Assembly: GCA_003476595.1 (NCBI GenBank)
Contig: DMTU01000210.1
Span: 3,151-9,148 of the forward strand
Length of the DNA: 5,998 nt
From: Acidimicrobiaceae bacterium
GTDB lineage: Bacteria > Actinomycetota > Acidimicrobiia > Acidimicrobiales > Salinilacustritrichaceae
Reading direction: 5' to 3'
The position numbers were made by a program, and so were the translations under genes. A model generated the notes under the pieces. That model did no database searches and was not told the origin of the DNA. It worked only from the letters and a program-made list of their open reading frames with translations. Of the stretch, positions 1 through 5,721 are shown piece after piece; position 1 is the stretch's first letter, and the number at the start of each line of letters is the position of its first letter.

Positions 1-1403
1 AGCAGGTTGTTGAAGTCGTGGGCGATGCCCCCGGCGAGCTGGCCGATGGTCTCCATGCGCTGCGCCTGCTGCAGCTCGGCCTCGACCGCCTCGCGCTGGT
101 CGGCGGCCCGGTGGACCTCGTCGACGTCGGTCACCACGATCAGGAGGTCGCCGTCGCGCCGCTCGGGCTGCATCCGCCCGACGCGGAGGTGCACCCAGTG
201 GTGGCCGCCGTCGGCGGCCCGGATGCGGATGTCGCTGCCGTCGTCGCCGTCGAGGTCGGCTGCGGCGCGCGTCTCGGCCGACCCGCAGAGGGCCTGCACC
301 CGCCGGCGGTCCTCGGGCACGATCAGCGCCAGCAGGTCCTCGCCGCGGCGCGGGGCCGTCGCGTCGTGGCCGTAGAAGGCGTCCCGGTTCAGCACCTCGA
401 GCTCGTCGTGCTCCATGTCCCACCGCAGGATCAGGTCGGGGGAGGCGAGGAGCGCAGCACGGAACTGCTGGTCGGCCCGCTCCGCCGCGGCCAGGGCGCG
501 CAGGGCGGCATCGCGGCGGCGCAGCGCCGTGGACAGGAGCCCGGCGAGCAGCAGCGTGAGGGCGATGCCCGTGCCGACGACGACGGCCGGGGAGATCGAG
601 TGGACCGGCTCGCCCGCCACCTCGATGAGCAGGGCCTGGTCGCCCACTGCGACCTCGAGCGTCGCCGTGGTGCCCATCAGCGGAAGGGGGTCGTCCGTCG
701 CGAGCACGGCCCGGGAGCCGTCGGGGACCGCACCTGCGTAGACGGCGAAGCGCTCGGCACCCGACATCGGCGGCGACACGAACCTGCCGGCCTCGCCGAC
801 GTCGAACAGGCGCAGCGCGGCGTAGGCGGAGCCGTCGCCGGCGACCGTGCCGGCAGCCAGGGCGAGGGTCGGGGTGGCGTCGCCGCCGAGCACGAACCCG
901 AACGACGAGCCGTCGACGAGCTGGCGCAGCTCGCGCGCCGGGCCGGGGGACGCGACGAGCTCCTCGGCCAGCGTGCGCTGGGCCTCGGTCGTGGCCTCGT
1001 CGGGCGCAGCGACCGCCGCCACCCGCAGCGCACCGTCCGAGGCATCGACCAGCACGTACCCGCCGTCGAGGCCCTGGTCCTCCACGAAGCTCTGCTGCAG
1101 CATCGGGTCGCCGCCGGTGACGGTGGCCACGGCGGCGAGCGAGGAGAGCTCGGCCTCGAGCCCGAACGCCAGGCTCTGGATGAGCATGCCGATCTCGTTC
1201 GCGCCGCGGTCGAGGGAGATGGCGAGCTCGCGCTCGGCCGTCTGCTGGACGTCGCGGCCGGCGATCACGCTCACGGTGATGCCGATGGCCAGCACGGCGA
1301 GGGGAGCCAGGGTGCTGCGGCGTCGCATCAGCGGGCCCGCCGATCGGGGGACGTCGCCAGGAGTTCCGTGGTCATGGTGCGAACCCTGAGGGGTGCGAGT
1401 CAT
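1..1403 (-). CDS. Membrane sensor histidine kinase with PAS domain (partial, C-terminus outside window)
   Basis: Reading the minus strand gives one uninterrupted frame from 1403 to the window edge (467 full codons). From the ATG at 1403 the parts are: a basic N-terminus, a first membrane segment at about residues 32-48 (APLAVLAIGITVSVIAG), about 220 extracytoplasmic residues, a second membrane segment at about 271-290 (PAVVVGTGIALTLLLAG, followed by an RRR stop-transfer), a PAS-like domain at about 311-430, a short helical linker, and the dimerisation/phosphotransfer helix with GGIAHDFNNL. In this motif H462 is the expected phospho-acceptor. The ATPase domain lies beyond the window. The sensor region is Cache/CHASE-like only by topology and a VDASDG stretch; its ligand is unknown. 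The start at 1403 has GAGG five bases upstream; an in-frame ATG at 1328 (MRRRSTLAP) would also put the basic residues directly before the first membrane helix. The kinase is divergent from the response regulator at 1480 and probably signals to it. Confidence 0.88.
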   Translation of the reverse strand, partial: MTRTPQGSHHDHGTPGDVPRSAGPLMRRRSTLAPLAVLAIGITVSVIAGRDVQQTAERELAISLDRGANEIGMLIQSLAFGLEAELSSLAAVATVTGGDPMLQQSFVEDQGLDGGYVLVDASDGALRVAAVAAPDEATTEAQRTLAEELVASPGPARELRQLVDGSSFGFVLGGDATPTLALAAGTVAGDGSAYAALRLFDVGEAGRFVSPPMSGAERFAVYAGAVPDGSRAVLATDDPLPLMGTTATLEVAVGDQALLIEVAGEPVHSISPAVVVGTGIALTLLLAGLLSTALRRRDAALRALAAAERADQQFRAALLASPDLILRWDMEHDELEVLNRDAFYGHDATAPRRGEDLLALIVPEDRRRVQALCGSAETRAAADLDGDDGSDIRIRAADGGHHWVHLRVGRMQPERRDGDLLIVVTDVDEVHRAADQREAVEAELQQAQRMETIGQLAGGIAHDFNNL

Positions 1404-1479
1404 CGGATCCTCGGGCTTCCCTCAACGCTCGCTCAACGATGCCGCCGCGACGAAGCGCACATCTGGCACTATTTCGGAC
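1404..1479. promoter_or_regulatory. Shared divergent promoter region of the two-component pair
   Basis: These 76 bp separate the kinase start on the minus strand from the regulator start on the plus strand, so promoters for both must lie here or slightly inside the genes. The regulator ATG at 1480 has no Shine-Dalgarno sequence. The bases before it, CACTATTTCGGAC, contain an AT-richer patch at about 1468-1474 that could be a -10 element for a leaderless or nearly leaderless transcript. No convincing -35 hexamer is visible on either strand. The only ordered sequence is the CTCAACG repeat described separately. Confidence 0.4.
1421..1438 (+). promoter_or_regulatory. CTCAACG direct repeat, candidate OmpR-family operator
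   Basis: CTCAACG occurs at 1421-1427 and again at 1432-1438, separated by CTCG, giving an exact 11-bp period (CGTTGAG on the minus strand). OmpR/PhoB-family regulators typically bind as head-to-tail dimers to direct repeats about 11 bp apart, and an OmpR-type regulator starts 42 bp downstream. If transcription starts near 1480, the repeats lie at about -59 to -42, a usual activator position. The match is to geometry rather than to a named consensus, so autoregulation is an inference. Confidence 0.45.
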
Positions 1480-2199
1480 ATGGGGCAGTCGGGGATCGGA
1501 GCGTGCGTGCTCGTCGTGGAGGACGAGGCGGCCATCCGCGACGTGCTGTCGCGGCTGCTGGACCGGGACGGCTTCGCGCCCCGCGCCTGCGCCACCGGCG
1601 CCGAGGCCCTCTCCCTCCTCGAAGTCGCCGGACCCGAGGTGGTGCTGCTCGACCTCGGCCTGCCCGACGTCAACGGCTTCGACCTGCTCCGCACCATCCG
1701 CAGCCGGAGCGACGCGGCCGTCATCGTGCTGTCGGGCCGGGCCTCGGAGAGCGACCGGGTGCTGGCCCTCGAGCTCGGTGCCGACGACTACGTCGTGAAG
1801 CCGTTCCTCACGCGCGAGCTCGTGGCCCGGATCCGGGCCCACCTGCGCCGAGCCGCCCCTGCGCCCGCACCCGCGGATCCGCCCGACGCGGGCCTGGTCG
1901 TGGGCGACCTGCGGATCGATCCTCGCACCCGTGAGGTCACGGTCGCCGGTGAGGCGGTGGGGCTCACCGCCCGGGAGTTCGACCTGCTCCACTTCCTCGC
2001 GTCCTCACCGCGCCAGGTGTTCAGCCGGGAGCAGATCCTCGAGCACGCCTGGGGCTCGTCGGGCGCGTGGCAGCAGGACGCCACCGTCACCGAGCACGTG
2101 CACCGCCTGCGCCAGAAGGTCGGTGCGGATCGCATCGCCACGGTGCGCAGCGTGGGGTACCGCTTCGAGCCCCTGGTGCCCTCCCACGTTGCGGAATAG
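1480..2199 (+). CDS. OmpR/PhoB-family two-component response regulator
   Basis: The 239-residue protein has the full family layout. An N-terminal receiver domain (about residues 9-125) carries the acidic pair E14/D15, phospho-acceptor D58 in LLDLGLPD, S85 in the switch position (VLSGR) and K107 in DYVVKPF. A proline/alanine-rich linker at about 131-143 leads to a C-terminal winged helix (about 145-235) with LTAREFDLLHFLA, SREQILEHAWG, the VTEHVHRLRQKVG recognition helix and the RSVGYRF wing. It should be phosphorylated by a histidine kinase and then bind DNA as a dimer. The frame is open upstream to a GTG at 1393, but that would overlap the kinase start and add residues unlike a receiver; the ATG at 1480 leaves nine residues before the first beta strand. 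The gene is divergent from the kinase, with a candidate binding site between them. The target genes cannot be told from the sequence. Confidence 0.93.
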   Translation: MGQSGIGACVLVVEDEAAIRDVLSRLLDRDGFAPRACATGAEALSLLEVAGPEVVLLDLGLPDVNGFDLLRTIRSRSDAAVIVLSGRASESDRVLALELGADDYVVKPFLTRELVARIRAHLRRAAPAPAPADPPDAGLVVGDLRIDPRTREVTVAGEAVGLTAREFDLLHFLASSPRQVFSREQILEHAWGSSGAWQQDATVTEHVHRLRQKVGADRIATVRSVGYRFEPLVPSHVAE

Positions 2200-2227
2200 G
2201 GGCGCCCCGCGCAATTGTTGACCTCCT

Positions 2228-2253
2228 GAGTAGGGATTCACGGGTCCCTCCTC
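2228..2253. repeat. Imperfect inverted repeat upstream of the rhodanese-ThiF gene
   Basis: GAGTAGGGA at 2228-2236 and TCCCTCCTC at 2245-2253 are complementary at 8 of 9 positions around an 8-base centre. The element lies between the regulator stop (2199) and the next start (2286), 32 bp before the ATG. It could be an operator or a 5' leader hairpin. No T-run follows, so it does not look like a standard intrinsic terminator, although such T-runs are often weak in high-GC actinobacteria. TTGACC at 2218-2223 just upstream resembles a -35 hexamer, but I could not find a convincing -10 at the right distance. Confidence 0.3.
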
Positions 2254-2285
2254 TGACCGGTCCACCAGCACGAAGGCGAACACCG

Positions 2286-3458
2286 ATGGCCGACTTCCGC
2301 GAGCTCCTCGCTGCCACCAAGGCCCAGATCCGCGAGATCGACACCGAGGAGGCCGACCGCCTCCGCCGGGAGGGCGACGGCGTCGTCATCCTCGACGTCC
2401 GGGAACCCGACGAGAACGCCCAGGGCTCGATCCCGGGTGCGATCTTCATCCCCCGGGGCCAGCTCGAGTCCAACATCGAGAACAAGGTCCCCAACAAGGA
2501 CGCCACCGTCCTGATCCACTGCGCCTCGGGCGTGCGGTCCGCGTTCGCAGCCAAGACCCTGGCCGAGCTCGGCTACGCCGACGTCGCCTCGGTCGCCGGC
2601 GGGTTCAACAAGTGGAAGGACGAGGGGCGCGACTGGAGCACCCCGAAGAACCTCACCCCCGAGCAGCGGAACCGCTACCAGCGCCACCTGCTGCTGCCCG
2701 AGGTCGACATCGAGGGCCAGATCAAGCTGCTGGAGGCCAAGGTCCTCCTCCTCGGCGCCGGTGGCCTCGGCTCCCCGGCCGCCCTCTACCTGGCTGCGGC
2801 GGGCGTGGGCACGCTCGGCATCATCGACATGGACGTCGTCGACGAGTCCAACCTGCAGCGCCAGATCCTCCACAACATGGACCGCATCGGCATGCGCAAG
2901 GTCGACTCGGCCAAGGAGACCCTCACCCGGCTCAACCCCGACGTCAGCGTGGTCACCCACGACGTCCGCCTCGACGCCAGCAACGTGCTCGACATCATCG
3001 CCGACTACGACATCATCGTGGACGGCACGGACAACTTCCCGACCCGCTTCATGGTCAACGACGCGTCGGTGAAGCTCGGCATCCCGGTCGTGCACGGCTC
3101 GATCTTCCGGTTCGAGGGCATGGTCACCGTCTTCGACCCCAAGGACGGCCCGACCTACCGCGACATGGTCCCCGAGCCCCCGCCCGCCGAGCTGGCGCCC
3201 AGCTGCGCCGAGGCCGGCGTCCTCGGCGTGCTGCCCGGCATCGTCGGGTCGCTCCAGGCGATCGAGACCATCAAGCTGATCCTGGACCTCGGCGACTCCC
3301 TCCGGGGCCGCCTGCTCGCCTACGACTCCCTGGAGCAGAGCTTCCGGGAGTACAAGGTCCGCAAGGACCCGGCCAACGAGATCACCTGGGAGAACCGGGA
3401 CCAGATCCAGGTCGTGGAGCTCGACGGGCTGTGCATGCCCGCCCCGCTGCAGTCGTAG
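2286..3458 (+). CDS. Rhodanese-ThiF/MoeB adenylyltransferase fusion (MoeZ-like sulfur carrier activating enzyme, swapped domain order)
   Basis: The 390-residue cytoplasmic protein has a rhodanese domain at about residues 15-117 with ILDVREPDE, the active-site loop C79-ASGV-R84 and the closing VAGGFNKWKDEG. An E1-like ThiF/MoeB domain runs from about 123 to 358: RYQRHLLLPE, the nucleotide-binding loop GAGGLGSPA (157-165), acidic D181/D183, NLQRQILH with R192, DGTDNFPTRF (246-255), and SCAEAGVLGVLPG with C307. This family adenylates the C-terminal glycine of a ubiquitin-like sulfur carrier (MoaD, ThiS, CysO or tRNA-thiolation type); the rhodanese cysteine then carries the persulfide. In MoeZ and Uba4/MOCS3 the rhodanese follows the E1 domain; here it precedes it, and nothing folds after residue 360. 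The two zinc-binding CxxC pairs of E. coli MoeB are replaced (T290/D293 in PTYRDMVPEPPP; no cysteines around 362-367). The ATG at 2286 has GAAGG nine bases upstream. No carrier gene is nearby, so the pathway is open. Confidence 0.9.
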   Translation: MADFRELLAATKAQIREIDTEEADRLRREGDGVVILDVREPDENAQGSIPGAIFIPRGQLESNIENKVPNKDATVLIHCASGVRSAFAAKTLAELGYADVASVAGGFNKWKDEGRDWSTPKNLTPEQRNRYQRHLLLPEVDIEGQIKLLEAKVLLLGAGGLGSPAALYLAAAGVGTLGIIDMDVVDESNLQRQILHNMDRIGMRKVDSAKETLTRLNPDVSVVTHDVRLDASNVLDIIADYDIIVDGTDNFPTRFMVNDASVKLGIPVVHGSIFRFEGMVTVFDPKDGPTYRDMVPEPPPAELAPSCAEAGVLGVLPGIVGSLQAIETIKLILDLGDSLRGRLLAYDSLEQSFREYKVRKDPANEITWENRDQIQVVELDGLCMPAPLQS

Positions 3459-3479
3459 GAGAAAATCCGGAGATCCCGG

Positions 3480-3507
3480 TCAAGTTCGCGTCCGCTTCGT
3501 CCGATCA
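3480..3507 (+). promoter_or_regulatory. Sigma-28 (FliA/SigD/WhiG)-like promoter upstream of the CAP gene
   Basis: TCAAGTTC at 3480-3487, a 12-base spacer, then TCCGATCA at 3500-3507. The sigma-28 group consensus is about TAAAGTTT-N11-GCCGATAA, also written TAAA-N15-GCCGATAA with some spacing tolerance in Bacillus SigD. The match is 6 of 8 in each half, including the AAGTT and CCGAT cores, with one extra spacer base. It would start transcription near 3514, giving a leader of about 35 nt before the ATG at 3550. Two CGTCCG copies at 3489-3494 and 3498-3503 overlap the element and might be a chance cause of part of the match. No sigma factor or motility gene lies in the window. Confidence 0.38.
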
Positions 3508-3549
3508 CCTGAGTGTTCACATGAGCACGCTGGGTGAGGACGAGGTCGG

Positions 3550-4605
3550 ATGTCGATCACGATCGAGAACGAAGAGCAGGAGCACCAGGGTCGGGCCGCC
3601 CGCATCGGCGCCTGGCTGCTCGCCGTCATCGTGGCCACCGCGGCGACCGTGCTGCTCACCGCCGCGCCGGCCAGCGCCGCCCCGACGGCCTGCTCCACCG
3701 GCGCGCTCCTCGGCGACCGCGTCGCCGTCGACACCATCGAAGCCGACGCCCAGCAGGACTTCCTGCGCCAGCTGAACGACCTGCGCCGGGCCCGTGGCCT
3801 CGGCGCGCTGGCCTGGAACGGTTCCATCGCCACCCCCTCGATCGGGTGGTCCCAGACCATGTCGTCCCAGGACTGGCTGCACCACGCCCGCGACGTCGAC
3901 GGCTGGGGCGGCGCCGACGGCGTCGAGCCCAACCAGGACTACGTCACGATCAACTCCCGCATCGTGTCGAACTGGCAGCGCCTGGCCGAGAACGTCGGCG
4001 TCAGCAGCATGTACAGCTCGTGCACGATGGACGATCTCGAAGCCAACGCCGCCAAGGCGGTGCTCGGGCTCCACAACGCCTTCGTGAACTCCTCGGGCCA
4101 CTACGCCAACATGGTCGGCGACCACAACCAGGTCGGGATCGGCGTGCACATCGACCACGCCAAGATGTGGGTCACCGTGCGCTTCGCCAAGGGCGACCTG
4201 CCCGCCGGCAGCTCCGCGACGCCGCTGACCACCGCGACCTACGACGCGAACGGCGGATCCGGGACGATCTACCGGCTCTACCGTGCGTACTTCCTGCGGG
4301 AACCGGAGCGGGCCGGCTACGACCACTGGCTCGGTGCGTACCGCCAGGGCTACCGCCTCGACGGCATCTCCAACGACTTCGCCCGGTCGACCGAGTTCGA
4401 ACTCCGCTACGGGTTCGTCAGCAACGGCGAGTTCCTCCAGCGGGTGTACATGAACGTGATGGGCCGGGCCGCAGACGCCAAGGGCTACGCCTACTGGATG
4501 GATCAGATGAACCGGGGCATGTCCCGCGGCTTCGTGATGATCTACTTCTCGGACTCCGCCGAGTTCCGGAGCAAGACCGCAGCGGGGCGCCCGCCCGGGT
4601 ACTGA
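3550..4605 (+). CDS. Secreted CAP-domain protein with C-terminal DUF4214 module
   Basis: The 351-residue protein starts with an 18-residue hydrophilic tail, a hydrophobic core (AWLLAVIVATAATVLL) and a signal peptidase I site after ASA at residue 43, so it should be exported and released. A CAP (SCP/PR-1, YkwD-like) domain spans about 65-213: FLRQLNDLRRARGLGALAWN, H111/H112, AENVG with E147, and SSGHYANMV with H184 followed by VGIGV. These match the His/Glu cavity residues of CAP proteins. C48 and C158 are the only cysteines of the mature part and could form a disulfide. The C-terminal 110 residues resemble DUF4214 and consist of two similar halves, about 240-287 and 295-342, each with Y, a GY..W block, a glycine, and S.EF. 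CAP and DUF4214 domains occur in secreted or surface proteins; the biochemical role is unknown. GAGG lies four bases (or GAGGA nine bases) before the ATG. A sigma-28-like promoter is found upstream. Confidence 0.87.
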   Translation: MSITIENEEQEHQGRAARIGAWLLAVIVATAATVLLTAAPASAAPTACSTGALLGDRVAVDTIEADAQQDFLRQLNDLRRARGLGALAWNGSIATPSIGWSQTMSSQDWLHHARDVDGWGGADGVEPNQDYVTINSRIVSNWQRLAENVGVSSMYSSCTMDDLEANAAKAVLGLHNAFVNSSGHYANMVGDHNQVGIGVHIDHAKMWVTVRFAKGDLPAGSSATPLTTATYDANGGSGTIYRLYRAYFLREPERAGYDHWLGAYRQGYRLDGISNDFARSTEFELRYGFVSNGEFLQRVYMNVMGRAADAKGYAYWMDQMNRGMSRGFVMIYFSDSAEFRSKTAAGRPPGY

Positions 4606-4640
4606 TCCGACGTCTCTCGGGGCGGCGCTGCTCGGGTCGG

Positions 4641-4646
4641 TACGCT
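4641..4646 (+). promoter_or_regulatory. Candidate -10 element upstream of the methyltransferase
   Basis: TACGCT at 4641-4646 fits the TANNNT pattern of actinobacterial housekeeping -10 elements and lies 37 bases before the methyltransferase ATG, in the 78-bp gap after the CAP gene. No TTGAC-like -35 is visible 16-19 bases upstream, so the call rests on the hexamer and its position. Readthrough from the CAP gene is possible, since no clear terminator is seen in the gap. Confidence 0.25.
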
Positions 4647-4683
4647 CGGCGGGCCCACCCGACGAGCCCGGAGGCCGGAACCC

Positions 4684-5721
4684 ATGCGAGGTCCAGTGCG
4701 GATCGCCAAGGCAGTCCTGCGCCGCGTGCGCCCCTCGGGCCGCGGCGGCGTCGACGCCGACCTGATCCACGCCGTCAAGAACGAGCTGGTCGACGAGATC
4801 GGCGGCATCAAGGGCCAGATGGTCGCGGTCAACGCCGGCACCCGCTCGGTGCAGGACCAGCAGTCCATGGCCGGCACCCGCATCGAGCAGCTCCTGGCCG
4901 AGGTCTCCTGGACCCGTGACGAGGTGCTCGCCGCGTTCGAGCGCATCACGCCCATGGCGCGGGCTCGGCTGCTGCACGCCGCCCGGATCACCGACATCGA
5001 CCAGCCCACGGCCGATGCCCTGAACTACCTCGGCTCCCACCTGGGCCCGCTGTCCGACGTCGGGCTGTGGCGCAACGATCCCGTCGTGGTCGAGTGGGCG
5101 GCGGGCACGGCCCGGGTCGGGGCGGTCAACGAGCGCATCGTCGAGCAGCCCTACGTGCACGGCGCCCTCGCCTCGCTGCCGCCCGGCTCGCGCATCGTCG
5201 ACGTCGGCGGGGGCGAGAGCCTCGTCGGCCTCGGTCTCGCCAGCCTCGGGCACCACGTCACCGTCATCGAGCCGGCCGGCTACCCCTACGAGCACCCGAA
5301 CCTCACGGTCAACGAGGCGACGCTCGAGGAGTACGAGCCCGACGCCCCGGTCGACGCGGTCATCCTGCTGTCGGCCATCGAGCACTTCGGCATCGGCGCG
5401 TACGCCAACAACGGCGAGCTGGACGCAGACGCCGACCTCGCTGCCATGAAGGTGGTGCGCGACCTGCTCGCCCCCGACGGCATCGTGGTCCTGACCACGC
5501 CGTTCGGGCCGAGCGCGGTGAACGAGCTCGAGCGCACCTACGACGTGGAGCGGCTCGGGTCGCTGTTCGAGGGGTACCGCATCGAGGAGGTGGTCATCGC
5601 GAGCCGCCAGGACGCCACCACCTGGACCGTCACCACCACGGCCGGCTCCCTGGACGACGGCATCACCACGCCGGGGGCGCCGGGTCACGTCGCCATGGTC
5701 CGGGCCCGCCGCACCGCGTGA
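4684..5721 (+). CDS. Class I SAM-dependent methyltransferase with long helical N-terminal region
   Basis: The 345-residue protein carries a Rossmann-type methyltransferase domain in its C-terminal half, about residues 150-342. Motif I is RIVDVGGGES (170-179), which binds SAM; E196 in TVIEPAGYP is the acidic residue expected after the second strand; VDAVILLSAIEHFGIGAY (223-240) matches motif IV; and GIVVLTTPFG is the post-IV strand. There is no transmembrane segment. The first 150 residues begin with a very basic stretch (MRGPVRIAKAVLRRVRP), then helices rich in E, Q, V and L at about 24-100 that could form a coiled coil for oligomerisation or partner binding. The substrate cannot be read from the sequence; overlap with a glycosyltransferase suggests a sugar or glycan chain, for example capping or decorating a surface polysaccharide. 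GGAGG lies nine bases before the ATG. Confidence 0.85.
   Translation: MRGPVRIAKAVLRRVRPSGRGGVDADLIHAVKNELVDEIGGIKGQMVAVNAGTRSVQDQQSMAGTRIEQLLAEVSWTRDEVLAAFERITPMARARLLHAARITDIDQPTADALNYLGSHLGPLSDVGLWRNDPVVVEWAAGTARVGAVNERIVEQPYVHGALASLPPGSRIVDVGGGESLVGLGLASLGHHVTVIEPAGYPYEHPNLTVNEATLEEYEPDAPVDAVILLSAIEHFGIGAYANNGELDADADLAAMKVVRDLLAPDGIVVLTTPFGPSAVNELERTYDVERLGSLFEGYRIEEVVIASRQDATTWTVTTTAGSLDDGITTPGAPGHVAMVRARRTA

Noticed and set aside
18..1934. Long plus-strand open frame of 638 codons
   Set aside because: It is antisense to the histidine kinase and then overlaps the response regulator out of frame. Its translation is repetitive in G, R, A, E and H with no domain, as expected for the shadow of GC-rich genes.
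2199..2208. GGGGCGCCCC palindrome as a terminator of the response regulator
   Set aside because: The arms leave only two bases for a loop and there is no T-run after it, so a terminator hairpin is not supported.
2218..2223. TTGACC as a -35 box
   Set aside because: The hexamer is good, but 16-19 bases downstream the sequence is GGGTCC-like and lacks TANNNT, so a full promoter cannot be claimed.
2238..3095. Minus-strand frame of 285 codons opposite the rhodanese-ThiF gene
   Set aside because: It mirrors the codons of a well-supported enzyme and has no recognisable domain or ribosome binding site.
3467..3480. CCGG-N5-CCGG hairpin after the rhodanese-ThiF stop
   Set aside because: Only four base pairs form and no T-run follows, too weak for a terminator call.
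2612..3775. Plus-strand frame of 387 codons shifted against the ThiF domain
   Set aside because: The product is P/R/H/G-rich low complexity and crosses the ThiF gene end into the CAP gene in the wrong frame.
4629..4665. Inverted repeat in the gap between the CAP and methyltransferase genes
   Set aside because: CTGCTCGGGT and ACCCGACGAG pair at 8 of 10 positions across a 17-base loop. At this GC content such pairing is easily found by chance, and it overlaps the candidate promoter.
3517..5688. Minus-strand open frame of 723 codons
   Set aside because: It runs antisense across the CAP gene, the gap and the methyltransferase, both of which have clear domains. The V/D/G/H/R-rich translation is a shadow of the codon bias on the other strand.
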